Source of the DNA: Bifidobacterium saguinibicoloris
GTDB taxonomy: Bacteria > Actinomycetota > Actinomycetes > Actinomycetales > Bifidobacteriaceae
Direction of reading: 5' to 3'
NCBI RefSeq assembly: GCF_019331725.1
Contig: NZ_JAHBBF010000018.1
Location: 1-51,034, forward strand
DNA length: 51,034 nucleotides
The stretch's first letter is position 1, and every line of letters begins with the position of its first letter. A program made the position numbers and the translations under genes. The notes beneath the pieces are model-generated. The model was not told where the DNA came from. It did no database searches and was given only the letters and a program-made list of their open reading frames with translations. Below are positions 11,180-19,872 of this stretch, in pieces.

Positions 11180-12217
11180 CTATTGCCGGTTCCCGCCACC
11201 CAGCGCCTGCGCGGCCCGCTGCTCGTATGCCGCCTCGCGCTTCATGGCCCGTTCGCTCGGCGTGAGCGGGAACCAGTCGAACCGTTCGCGGACGGACAGG
11301 TGGATGGCGTGGCGACGGTAGAAGTCGCAGATGCCTGGGAACCATATGCCGATGGTCACGCCGAGAATCGCCACGACCGTACCCCATACGAACGTGCCGA
11401 AGTCGGCCGGCGTATTCGTCGCCCGGACCATCATGCCGATGATCGGGAACAGGTACGGCATCGACGTCACGCTCCAGACGATCAGCGTCAGGAGGAACAG
11501 GAACAGCAGGTTCAGCAGCGACAGCAGGAACGCCAGCGGACCGGGGGCGGGGCTCCTCACGTATCCGCCGCCATACTGGTTTCCCCAGCGGCGTCCCGGA
11601 TCCTCGGTGGCGTTGCTGGCGGCCATGACCACACCGGACAGCGCGCCGCCCAGCAGAATCTTCGCCTTGTTCCTGAATATCCAACCGAACACCAAACGAA
11701 TCAGCCACGTCCACAACCGTCCGGGCAGGTTGACGAACACAGCGAACCGGCCGAGCAACGAGGGACGCAACGAGCCGCCCTGCGCGCTTTTGCCGGTGAG
11801 CAGGGCGAGGACGAACGCGAGCACGGCGAACGGCACCCAGAGCATCACCATGAACAGCGCCATTCCCAGCGGATCGGTGAACAGCGGCGTCAGATCGTCC
11901 AGCACAGCCGGCCTGGGGTTGCCGGTCACCGCCAGCGGCAGACCCGCGGCCCACATCATGTACGCGTGGATGGGACCCCAGATGGGCGAGGAATCCTCCG
12001 GAATCACCGCATCCAATCCCAACACCGCGATGAGCAGGAACGCGATCAACGTGAACACGGAATTGACCATGCATACCAGCGTGTAGACCACGCCGCCCTG
12101 CATCCTCGCCAACATGGACTCGAATCCGGTCATCGCCGGCGGTGCGGGCTGCGGCCACACGAACGACGGCCCCGGCGCCCCTGCAGGTTTCGTGATATTC
12201 GGCATGGCACCACTCAT
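11180..12217 (-). CDS. multi-pass membrane protein, function unknown
   Basis: The product is 345 residues. The ATG at 12217 is taken because AAGGAGG lies 6 nt upstream. A proline-rich N-terminus (about 1-35) precedes several hydrophobic helices: about 45-70, an AYMMWAAGLPLAV segment, a strongly hydrophobic pair around FMVMLWVPFAVLAFVLALL, a leucine-rich FLLSLLNLLFLFLLTLIV helix, and WGTVVAILGVTIGIWF. The C-terminus is basic and ends in an Ala/Gln-rich tail. I recognise no named family. It lies downstream of the Sel1-repeat gene on the same strand with a 97-nt gap, at the end of the membrane-protein run, and ends about 50 nt before the HAIR element. Confidence 0.8.
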   Translation of the reverse strand: MSGAMPNITKPAGAPGPSFVWPQPAPPAMTGFESMLARMQGGVVYTLVCMVNSVFTLIAFLLIAVLGLDAVIPEDSSPIWGPIHAYMMWAAGLPLAVTGNPRPAVLDDLTPLFTDPLGMALFMVMLWVPFAVLAFVLALLTGKSAQGGSLRPSLLGRFAVFVNLPGRLWTWLIRLVFGWIFRNKAKILLGGALSGVVMAASNATEDPGRRWGNQYGGGYVRSPAPGPLAFLLSLLNLLFLFLLTLIVWSVTSMPYLFPIIGMMVRATNTPADFGTFVWGTVVAILGVTIGIWFPGICDFYRRHAIHLSVRERFDWFPLTPSERAMKREAAYEQRAAQALGGGNRQ

Positions 12218-12313
12218 GACGCCCTCCTTCTCTTCTCTCGCGCGGAGTCTTTCACTGTGGCTCTGCTGCACTCATCCTACGGCAGCGGCATGGCGAACGG
12301 ACCACCACCGCGG

Positions 12314-13501
12314 TCATTGCGATTGCCGGCCGTCGCCTCCATTGTTTCCGCTGTTCCCGTTGCCTTTGGCGGACACCACCTTGCCGGCCACGAAGAGGAC
12401 GACGGCGAGGACCAGCATCCACAGCTTCGCACCGCCGAACAGCAACAGGACCACCCACAGCACCGCCAGCACGATGCCGAGCACCGTCAGCACCCGCCCC
12501 GGGCCGCTCTGTTTCGCCGGAGCGGCGTTCTGCGAAGTCGGAGCGGCCTGGCCCGACTGCGACGTCTGGCCGGGTGCCCAGGGCTGCCCAGGCTGCCAGT
12601 TCGAAGCCGGCGTGGCCGCCCCACCCGCGGGCGCGGCGGGCCGCGGCGGCATCGGCACGGATTGCTTCGCACTCGGATTCGCCGTCGACCCTCCGTGCGT
12701 GGACGAACCGCCGGAGGCGCCACCACCCTTCTTCCCGTAACGGTCCAGAACCGCCTGCTGCTTGTCTTCCAACGGATAGCCGTTGGCTTGGGCACGGGCG
12801 TACATGGCGGCGGCGACGTGCATGTTGGGTTCGCCATGATCCATGGTCCCCTGCGCGTTCAAATCGCCGAGCATCACGGCCGCGGTTCCATGACCATGTT
12901 TGCTGGCGAGCGAAAGCCAGTGGGAGGCCGAATACAGGCCCGTCTTGATGTCCAAGGACTGGAGTCGCCGGGCCTGGTCCCTGGTGAACGCCATCCCCAT
13001 GGCGTGAAGGCATCCCATGCCGAGCGCGTATTCCGCACGCGCCACGCCCTGTTCCGCAGGCCCCTGCAGCATGTACATGGCGGTCAGGAACTGCTCGGGG
13101 TCGTCACTTTCGGCCATCTTCTCGGCCATTCGGATGTCCTTCAGGTACGGGGTCGGATCAGTGCCGTACGACTTGGCCTCACCGGCTCCTCCCACGGTCG
13201 TCATAGGGCCGACCGCCTTGACATTGAGCTCGGCCTGCATCGCCTTCTCGGACCACTGACGGGTTTCGGACGGAGACAGCGTGTGGTACATCCTCGGATC
13301 GCCCAGATCCTCCATGGCGTCCAGGAACCCGTTCTCCGCGGACTTCCGGCACCAGAAGAGGGCCAGATCGTAGTTCTTCGGCACGCCGTCGCCGTCATGG
13401 AAGGCCCGGCTCATCTGCCATTGGGCGTACTTGTTGCCGTTCTGTGCGCGGCGCTGGATCATGTTCATGTCATGGGGCCATTCGGCGGAACTGAGCATCA
13501 T
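12314..13501 (-). CDS. Sel1-repeat protein with C-terminal membrane hairpin
   Basis: The product is 395 residues. Two adjacent ATG codons open the frame, with AAAGGAAAGG just upstream. Residues about 15-70 contain a clear Sel1-type tetratricopeptide unit (HDGDGVPKNYDLALFWCRKS followed by AENGFLDAM), and further units run to about 230 (SASHWLSLASKHGHGTAAVMLGDLNA). A Pro/Gln/Ala-rich linker (about 250-335) leads to two hydrophobic helices near the C-terminus with a basic, Gly/Asn-rich end. Sel1 repeats usually mediate protein contacts. Here the repeats would face the cytoplasm if the hairpin anchors the protein. It follows the SPFH/zinc-ribbon operon by 91 nt. Confidence 0.82.
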   Translation of the reverse strand: MMLSSAEWPHDMNMIQRRAQNGNKYAQWQMSRAFHDGDGVPKNYDLALFWCRKSAENGFLDAMEDLGDPRMYHTLSPSETRQWSEKAMQAELNVKAVGPMTTVGGAGEAKSYGTDPTPYLKDIRMAEKMAESDDPEQFLTAMYMLQGPAEQGVARAEYALGMGCLHAMGMAFTRDQARRLQSLDIKTGLYSASHWLSLASKHGHGTAAVMLGDLNAQGTMDHGEPNMHVAAAMYARAQANGYPLEDKQQAVLDRYGKKGGGASGGSSTHGGSTANPSAKQSVPMPPRPAAPAGGAATPASNWQPGQPWAPGQTSQSGQAAPTSQNAAPAKQSGPGRVLTVLGIVLAVLWVVLLLFGGAKLWMLVLAVVLFVAGKVVSAKGNGNSGNNGGDGRQSQ

Positions 13502-13592
13502 TCACCTTTCCTTTATCGTTCTCTGTTGTTCTCTCATCGTTGATGCGAAGCGATGTGAAACATCGACCGAATCCGCAACGTCCCGGCCAACG

Positions 13593-14174
13593 TCACACCC
13601 GGCCGCCGCAGTTGGGGCATGCCGTCTGATGGTCGGCGGGCACCAGCCACGTCCTGCCGCAGGAGCCGCACGTACGGTTGACGTACAGCAGTTCCTTGCG
13701 GATGTAGTCCAGGGTCTGCGTGGTGGCCGCGTCCGCCTCGCCTTTGAGCAGGTGGGTCATGTAACGGTCCGATTCGATGTACACGAACTTGCCGCGGCGG
13801 ATCACGCGCCGGATGAAATCGGCGAGGACCGTGATCATCGGCACCACGAGCAGTATGGCCATCGCCACGGTGAACACCCATTTGACACCGGTGATCATAT
13901 ACCGCCCGTAGTCGGTATACACGTCGTCACCCACGATCGGCTGCAGGGCGCCCACCAGGGCGTCGCCCCACACGGCCTTGCGGAACACGACGACGGTCAC
14001 GGCGGCCAGCGCCACGTACAGCACCGACAGCACGCCGTACGCGCGCAGGTACTTGCGGTCGCGTTGGCGCGCGGTCAGCTGCACGTCGTCCTCGGGACGA
14101 CCCTTGCGGATGGTCGGCGCCGGCCCGGCAGCAGGCTGCGGCCGCCGCACGGGCCCATTGGCGAAGGCGCTCAT
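13593..14174 (-). CDS. two-TM protein with C-terminal zinc ribbon
   Basis: The product is 193 residues. The start MSAFANG at 14174 overlaps the upstream stop in an ATGA junction and has GGAAGGAG upstream; a longer in-frame extension is rejected. There are two hydrophobic helices (about 44-66 and 95-122), then a cytoplasmic domain and a C-terminal zinc ribbon of the form CGSCGRTW-x9-CPNCG. No family name is assigned. The ATGA overlap and shared zinc-ribbon theme tie it to the preceding gene, and the two products may form a membrane complex. Confidence 0.82.
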   Translation of the reverse strand: MSAFANGPVRRPQPAAGPAPTIRKGRPEDDVQLTARQRDRKYLRAYGVLSVLYVALAAVTVVVFRKAVWGDALVGALQPIVGDDVYTDYGRYMITGVKWVFTVAMAILLVVPMITVLADFIRRVIRRGKFVYIESDRYMTHLLKGEADAATTQTLDYIRKELLYVNRTCGSCGRTWLVPADHQTACPNCGGRV

Positions 14175-15169
14175 CGCACATCTCCTTCCCTTGGCGGAAC
14201 GCACCGCGGCACGTCGGACTCGCCGATGACATGCCCGCACGTCGCACACGTGTACGGACGGTTGAGCGGTCCGCTCCCCACGGCGCCGCATGTCGGACAG
14301 ACGATCGTCACGCGGCCGCCGGCGGCGACCGCGGACGCCGCCGCGGCCCGCGCGGAATCGACCTGCGCGGTGGCGCCGTAACGGTCGGCGACGATGTCGG
14401 ACACCGTCAGCGGACGGCCGCAACGCGGACACGCCGGCGGCCGATCGGCGCGTCCTTGGACGGTCGCGGCGCACCGGCGGCAGCGGAACGTCACGTCGGC
14501 GGCATCGCCCCAGATGGCACGGCCGTCCACGGCATGCACCTGACGCAACGTGCCCAGGTCGCGTTCGGTCACGCCGACGCCGTCCCGCAGCAGCTCGTCA
14601 TCGTGTGCGACGCCGCGTCCGACGATGCCGGTGGCGGTGGCCGTCGCCTGCGCGGCGAACGAGATCGGATTGCCGCAGGCGGCGCACAGGATGGCGTGCC
14701 CCATCGGCAGGAGGCATTCGCTGCCGCAGGACGGGCAGACGACCGCCTTGTCCATGTCCGAGGCGTTGACTCCGGCCGCGCGATGCATGTCCGTGGAGTA
14801 CCGCGTCTCCTCGGCGATGCGACGGTCCACGCGCCGATCGAGTTCCCGGCGGGTGGCCTGCATGGCGGCCGCGTCACGCCACTCCTCGAACACGCAACGC
14901 AGGATCAGCACGATGCCGGCGCCCATGCCGACCAGACCTTTGACGGTGTTCACGGTCCCGCCGTCCGTGAACGTGCCGTACCCCCACGACAGCAGGAATA
15001 TGGCGCCGCAGGGCAGCAGGAAGTACCAGATCTTGAAGCGTGCGCCGGCGATGGCCGACGACCGCTTTACCAGCTTGACGATGAGGATGACGGCCACGAC
15101 CGGCATGACGATGGTGGCCAGCAACAGCAGCACGATGGTGACGACCATCGATGATCCGGATACGGTCAT
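14171..15169 (-). CDS. membrane protein with three zinc ribbons
   Basis: The product is 332 residues. Two hydrophobic segments lie in the first 70 residues and a third near 80-92; a charged helix (about 95-125) follows. Three CxxC pairs of zinc-ribbon type are visible: CPSCGSE with CAACGNP, CRRCAAT with CPRCGRP, and CPTCGAV with CATCGHV. The start overlaps the upstream stop by four bases (ATGA) and the stop overlaps the downstream start the same way, so the three genes are translationally coupled. The ribbons resemble those in YdjG-like membrane-stress proteins, but this is a resemblance only. Confidence 0.82.
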   Translation of the reverse strand: MTVSGSSMVVTIVLLLLATIVMPVVAVILIVKLVKRSSAIAGARFKIWYFLLPCGAIFLLSWGYGTFTDGGTVNTVKGLVGMGAGIVLILRCVFEEWRDAAAMQATRRELDRRVDRRIAEETRYSTDMHRAAGVNASDMDKAVVCPSCGSECLLPMGHAILCAACGNPISFAAQATATATGIVGRGVAHDDELLRDGVGVTERDLGTLRQVHAVDGRAIWGDAADVTFRCRRCAATVQGRADRPPACPRCGRPLTVSDIVADRYGATAQVDSARAAAASAVAAGGRVTIVCPTCGAVGSGPLNRPYTCATCGHVIGESDVPRCVPPREGDVR

Positions 15170-15732
15170 GACGCCTCCCCGTTACGTGATGGACGCGACG
15201 GATATGGCGGGTACGGCGGAGCCGGCATGCCGGCGGGAGCGGACGGCGCCGGCCACACGGGCGCGCCGGTCGGAGCCGGCATGCCGTCTGCGGGCGCGCC
15301 GGCGGGGACCGAAGCCCCGGGTACCCCGGACGCGGCGCCCATGGTGCGGTCCAGCGTCTCGCGCGTGCGGGCCATCGTCGGCTCATACCCCATGTTCGCG
15401 GCAATCTTGGCGGAGGTCAGCGTATAGGTGCGATGGCTATAGGTGTCGCGGATGTCCTGCGACATGGTCATCGTGGAGGCCATGCCGAGCAGCGAGGTGA
15501 CCGTCAGCAGCACGTAGACCGGCAGCACGCCGTCGAAGAACGCGGACATGCCGCGGAACACCGCCACCGTCTGCGGATCGAACTGTTCGGCGACCCCCGG
15601 CTGGTTCACGAAGAACGTCATGCCCTGCAACGTGAGCACCCCGAACGACGCGAGCACCAGCCATGCCGCCACCACGATCCATACGCCCGTGGCCAGGCGC
15701 ACGAACAACCGCTTGGCGAACAACGCCTTCAT
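15166..15732 (-). CDS. two-TM protein with Pro/Ala-rich tail
   Basis: The product is 188 residues. The N-terminus is a basic stretch and a hydrophobic helix (about 10-38). A second helix at about 70-88 (VYVLLTVTSLLGMAS) follows an apparently extracytoplasmic loop. The remaining third is a low-complexity Pro/Ala/Gly tail. The start shares one base with the preceding stop (TGATG), indicating translational coupling. No conserved domain was recognised. Confidence 0.78.
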   Translation of the reverse strand: MKALFAKRLFVRLATGVWIVVAAWLVLASFGVLTLQGMTFFVNQPGVAEQFDPQTVAVFRGMSAFFDGVLPVYVLLTVTSLLGMASTMTMSQDIRDTYSHRTYTLTSAKIAANMGYEPTMARTRETLDRTMGAASGVPGASVPAGAPADGMPAPTGAPVWPAPSAPAGMPAPPYPPYPSRPSRNGEAS

Positions 15733-16145
15733 CAGAAGCCGCCCTGCTTGGGCGTGAACCGGTTGGCGGAATCCTGCGCGTAGTATGCGTTGGCCGCGTC
15801 ATTGCGCCGTTCCGTGTAGGAGACGGCCAACGCGATGCCGCTGACGGCCAACAGCGCAAGCAGCTCGACGATCAGCGTGACGCGCCACCAGCCCGTGTTG
15901 GAGAAGAACGTGAGCACGATCTGCAGCACGTAATTCGCGCCGAGCGCCACGAACGCCGGCAGACGCGTGGTGTAATCGGTGGCGGGCCGGACCAGCGCGG
16001 GGATGAGGAACGCCAGGCCGCTCAGGGTGAGCATGACGAACGCCAGCCAGAACGACAGCACGTTGGCATGCGGGATGACGAGCATGATGACGTCGACGAC
16101 GACCGTGGCCAGCACGGCGAAGATGATGGGTTGCTTGTTGTTCAT
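15732..16145 (-). CDS. four-TM membrane protein
   Basis: The product is 137 residues from MNNKQPII, with AAAAGGAACC upstream; an in-frame ATG 48 nt earlier lacks a ribosome-binding site. Four hydrophobic helices can be drawn: about 6-24, 30-50, 62-82 and 90-110. A short polar tail contains RRNDAANAYYAQDS. No family is recognised. It lies 66 nt after the SPFH gene and directly before the two-TM protein, inside the same operon. Confidence 0.78.
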   Translation of the reverse strand: MNNKQPIIFAVLATVVVDVIMLVIPHANVLSFWLAFVMLTLSGLAFLIPALVRPATDYTTRLPAFVALGANYVLQIVLTFFSNTGWWRVTLIVELLALLAVSGIALAVSYTERRNDAANAYYAQDSANRFTPKQGGF

Positions 16146-16211
16146 GGATGGTTCCTTTTCCTGCTTTTGTGCTCTTGTGCTCTCGGATGGCATGGAACGG
16201 GCGGCCGATGC

Positions 16212-17678
16212 CTACATGCGCGCGAGAATCTCCTGCTGCTTGGCGGCGAATTGGTCGTCGCTGATCAGACCCAGGTCGTGAGCCTTCTTCAACGTGGACA
16301 ATGCCTCGATGGGGTCCGACACCGGTTGCGCGGGTTGCGCATGCCGTTCGGCTTGCGTGGGCCGGGCCGACTGAGCCGGTTGCACCGGTCGGGCGACGGA
16401 GGCGGCCTGCGCCGCGGCCGCGGCCGTCGCGGCCTGGACGTCCGAAGCCGCGGCGTCGGGGGTCAACGGCTGATGCGCCGGCGGCTGACGCCGGCTCGCG
16501 TCCGCCGACCCCACGCCGGACGCGCCGGCACCGGCACCGGATGCGGCCGTCGTGCCGGATGCGGCCGCAGGGGTGAAGTCCGTCACTCCCAACGAGGAGA
16601 TTGCGGAGTTCAGCCCCTTGACGAGGGAACCGCCCACGCCAAGGCCCACGCCCAGCCCGATGCCGCCGTTCATCAGATCGGAACCGGAGCCGGTGTTGCC
16701 GGCCGCAGTCTGGAGCACATCCAGCGTGTGCTCCTGCTGGAAGGTGTATCCACGCTGGTTCTGGTCGTAGGCCTTGGCGTCGGTGTGGGCCATGCGACCC
16801 ATCGCATCGAGACGCTCCCGCATGAGCTTCGTCTGGGCGTCCATGACACCCGTGTACTGACGCGCCTCCGCCTCGCTGACCTGGTCCTCGAACGCCTGGG
16901 CGCGCTTGGCGTACTGCAGGTAGGCGCGGCTCGACTTGTCGATGACGATCGCGTTGAGCATGAAGTCGAAGACCCTGACGCCGTACTGCTGTTCCATACG
17001 GGTGAACGGTTCCTGGAGGCGATGCCGCATCTCGTCGGCGATCTCGGACTTCCTGGCGTCGATCATGTTGATCTGGATACCGGAGCCGATGAGCACCTTG
17101 CCCAGCTCGTCGCCGATGATCTCGTTGATCTTCTGCCGCAGCACCGCCACCACATCGTCCACGGAGGTGACTTCACGGTCCGAGACGAACTGGTGGAAGA
17201 ACGCATCGATGTGCGCGGCATTGGCCTGCTCGGTCTGCGGTCCCGAATACACGTCCGGATCGAAGTAGGACAGGGCGATCGAATATTCGCCGTTGGCCCC
17301 CGCGGGCAGGGTCAGGCCGCCGCTGCGCGGCCCCACGTTGCCCACCACCGGAATGTTGATCGGCGAAGGGGTGCCCCACTTCACATTGGTCTTGTCGGTG
17401 AGATTGATGAAGTACACGCGCGCGTCGTTCGGGTTGACCCCGCCGGTGAACATCTTGGTCACGCCCGTCAGCAACGGCGCGCTGTTGCCTTCGATGACGT
17501 GCGCACCCTCGCGGAACGTCTGCGCTATCCGGCCGTTCTTGACGAATACGGCGATCTGATGGGGCATCACCGTGAGCTTGGTGCCGGCCTTGAGCTCGGT
17601 GCCCGGATGCCTCCACGCGAAGATGTCCTTGGTATCGCCGCCGCCGTAGCGGACCACATCGATGAAATTGAATGGCAT
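16212..17678 (-). CDS. SPFH-domain (virion-core/YdjI-like) protein with C-terminal SHOCT
   Basis: The product is 488 residues, opening MPFNFIDVVRYGGGDTKDIF with AGAAGG at good spacing. Residues 1-330 match the YdjI/'virion core protein' branch of SPFH (flotillin-related) proteins: WRHPGTELKAGTKLTVMPHQ, a VKNGRIAQTFREGAHVI segment and a long helical region with SEAEARQYTGVMDAQ. A Gly/Ala/Pro/Gln-rich linker (about 355-450) leads to a SHOCT motif (about 455-488, LKKAHDLGLISDDQFAAKQQEIL). In Bacillus subtilis, YdjI works with the zinc-ribbon membrane proteins YdjG/YdjH and recruits PspA to stressed membrane. Here zinc-ribbon and membrane proteins follow, but no PspA gene is visible. It leads the operon. 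Confidence 0.87.
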   Translation of the reverse strand: MPFNFIDVVRYGGGDTKDIFAWRHPGTELKAGTKLTVMPHQIAVFVKNGRIAQTFREGAHVIEGNSAPLLTGVTKMFTGGVNPNDARVYFINLTDKTNVKWGTPSPINIPVVGNVGPRSGGLTLPAGANGEYSIALSYFDPDVYSGPQTEQANAAHIDAFFHQFVSDREVTSVDDVVAVLRQKINEIIGDELGKVLIGSGIQINMIDARKSEIADEMRHRLQEPFTRMEQQYGVRVFDFMLNAIVIDKSSRAYLQYAKRAQAFEDQVSEAEARQYTGVMDAQTKLMRERLDAMGRMAHTDAKAYDQNQRGYTFQQEHTLDVLQTAAGNTGSGSDLMNGGIGLGVGLGVGGSLVKGLNSAISSLGVTDFTPAAASGTTAASGAGAGASGVGSADASRRQPPAHQPLTPDAAASDVQAATAAAAAQAASVARPVQPAQSARPTQAERHAQPAQPVSDPIEALSTLKKAHDLGLISDDQFAAKQQEILARM

Positions 17679-17727
17679 ACGGTACCTTCTCCCTCATATC
17701 AAGCCCTCGATGGCTGAAAACCAGCAT

Positions 17728-17736
17728 CCCCCCCCC
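17728..17736 (-). repeat. nine-base homopolymer (G9 on the minus strand) upstream of the SPFH gene
   Basis: Nine consecutive C on the plus strand lie about 50 nt upstream of the SPFH start codon, in what should be its promoter or 5' leader. Tracts of this length are prone to slippage. Confidence 0.6.
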
Positions 17737-17832
17737 GGTAGACACAACGGCATGGCGGACCAGCACCCCATCCGGCACCGGCACCGTCACCGGCATCATC
17801 GCATCTTTCGGTCGCGGACCGACGGCATGCGA

Positions 17833-17866
17833 AAGGGCGCCCTCTCCGTTCGGAGAGGGCGCCCTT
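17833..17866 (-). terminator. terminator of the coiled-coil membrane protein gene
   Basis: A perfect 15-bp stem (17833-17847 with 17852-17866) with a 4-nt loop, 21 nt beyond the stop at 17887. It separates this gene from the SPFH operon. Confidence 0.85.
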
Positions 17867-17886
17867 GATGCGGGAAAGCCGGCGCG

Positions 17887-18624
17887 TCACACCCGCATAC
17901 CGTCGAACAGGGTGTTCGCCTCCATCATGTCCCTGTGCTCGGCGTCGAACTTCTCGCGGCTCATGGACTTGTATCGCCATGGACTTTCCAACTGGACATC
18001 CTTGTACCGCGAATCGCCCTTGAACCGTACGCTGATCGTGAATTCATACGGCTTCCGCAGCCGATACCAACGGCCGTTCACCTCGCTGTGGTACGCGTAC
18101 ACCTGCATGAAATCCGCCCAGGTGTATTGGCCCGTGACAGGCGACACGCCCGTCATGCTGGTCGTCCTTCCATATACGGTGCCACGCCAATCCAAGGCCT
18201 GTGAGGTCTGTCGCCCCGTGAGCTCGTCGGTATGGGTCCGTCGAATCAGTTGCCCCAAGGGATGGCCGTCATTCGGCACGCACACGTCGTAGGCGGTGAG
18301 CCAACCTCCTCTGGGGAACACGTCGTCGATGCCGTCGACGCCCTGCGCCTGCGCGCCCTGCCCCGATTGGTGCGTGGCCTGCTTCGCCTGGGCACGGAGC
18401 CGCCGCTGCCGCTCACGCTCCTGCTCGCGTCCCGCGCGTTCCCTCTCGCGCTCCGCCTGCCGCCGTTGCCGCTTCGCGGCCCGCTGCTCCTCGATGGCCT
18501 TCTCCTTCTCGGGATGCTTCTTCAGGTCGAAGAACTCCCACACCATCAGTATCACGAACCCCACCGCCGCCACCGCGGCGACGATCAGCACCCAATGCAC
18601 CACCGTGCCCAACACATCCAGCAT
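17887..18624 (-). CDS. single-pass membrane protein with basic coiled coil
   Basis: The product is 245 residues; GAGGAG precedes the ATG. A hydrophobic N-terminal helix (about 5-30) is followed by a highly charged Arg/Glu/Gln coiled coil (about 36-85). A Gln/Ala linker leads to a C-terminal globular domain (about 100-245) with no cysteines beyond one and several aromatic motifs (DWRGTVYGRTT, TWADFMQVYAYHSEVNGRWYRLRKPYEF). I do not recognise the family. It lies upstream of the SPFH operon, separated by a terminator. Confidence 0.78.
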   Translation of the reverse strand: MLDVLGTVVHWVLIVAAVAAVGFVILMVWEFFDLKKHPEKEKAIEEQRAAKRQRRQAERERERAGREQERERQRRLRAQAKQATHQSGQGAQAQGVDGIDDVFPRGGWLTAYDVCVPNDGHPLGQLIRRTHTDELTGRQTSQALDWRGTVYGRTTSMTGVSPVTGQYTWADFMQVYAYHSEVNGRWYRLRKPYEFTISVRFKGDSRYKDVQLESPWRYKSMSREKFDAEHRDMMEANTLFDGMRV

Positions 18625-18790
18625 CGTCGGCTCCTCTCAACCGTTGCCATCCAGTGTCCGCCAGTCTTCCGACATCGCCGGCCGACGGACGCGGACAGGC
18701 CGGACTCCCCGTCACCCGCTTCGCGCCCCAAGAGTTCAAGCCCAATCTCCGCCATCACCGCGTTATGCGATTTTATCAGCCTCCAAATAA

Positions 18791-19612
18791 TCAGGCCGAG
18801 TGGGGCTGACCCACCTGCTGCCGTTGACATACTCCGAGCTTCAGGCCGCGAACCTCCAGCCGGCGAATGTGGACGAATGGCTCCTACACGGCGGATACCC
18901 ACGACTGTATTCGCACGACATCGCCCCGGGGCTGTTCTTCGACACCTACATCAGCACCTATGTGGAACGCGACGTCCGGGAAGAGCTTGGAGTACGGAAA
19001 CTCGCCGAATTCCGCCGATTCCTCGCCCTGAGCGCCTACCGCATGGGCGAGGTCACCGCCGACAGCTCCCTCGCGGGCGACGCGCGCATCAGCGTCAATA
19101 CCGCCGGCGACTGGATGTCCATTCTGGAAGCGAGCTTCATCACTTTCCGGTTGCAGCCCTATTACCGCAATTTCGGCAAGCGCCTCATCAAGACGCCGAA
19201 GCTCTACTTCTACGATACGGGTCTCGCCGCCCACCTGCTGGGACTGGACGACATCGACGACATCCGCGCGAACATCACATTCCGCGGCCACCTGTTCGAG
19301 AACATGGTCGTCGCGGAGGTCCTCAAGGAACACCACGCCCGGGGCAAAACGCCGCACGTGTACTACTGGCGCGATTCCAACCGCAAGGTGGCCGATCTCA
19401 TCATCGAAAAGGGCGGGCGCATACGGTATCTGGTCGAAATCAAGGCATCGTCCACATACGCCCCCCACGCGTTCGCCACATTGGACTCGCTGGCGGAAAT
19501 CATGGGATGCGACGCCAGCCAGAAAATCCTCGTCTATGGAGGCGATGATTCGTTCATGACGCGGCACGGCAGGGTCATCGACGTGAGCCGCCTGCACGAA
19601 CTCGTCGAATAG
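18791..19612 (+). pseudogene. 5'-truncated AAA/DUF4143 ATP-binding protein
   Basis: The readable part (about 270 codons) matches the C-terminal half of the AAA_14-DUF4143 ATPases: it begins SGRVGLTHLLPLTYSEL, where intact homologues read through from the AAA domain, and continues through GYPRLY, TYVERDV, KLYFYDTGLAAHLLG, FRGHLFENMVV and the nuclease-like VADLIIEKGGRIRYLVEIKAS to a natural stop. A TAA lies at 18788-18790, immediately before the homologous part, and no Walker A-containing segment exists upstream. The Shine-Dalgarno before the GTG at 18800 is absent. I read it as the remnant of a deletion. Some DUF4143 C-terminal domains might still be expressed from GTG. Confidence 0.78.
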
Positions 19613-19872
19613 GCGAGTAACTAACGTAAATCGTCGCTTACACATTGAAAATAAAGGAAAACACAGATTTTACAAAACAGTTCCGCCCCGCATCTCGCCC
19701 CGCATCTCATGGTTTATCACGGTTTCTAATAACACTCAAACGCCCAGATTTTCCAATCGAGCCTTTCTTATTGGCTACGTCGATAATGGTCCGTTATATC
19801 AACGGGGTCACCGCATGTCACGTCATTAAGGAAAACCAATGTGGTCAGTACATACGAATCAAAAAAAGAATC

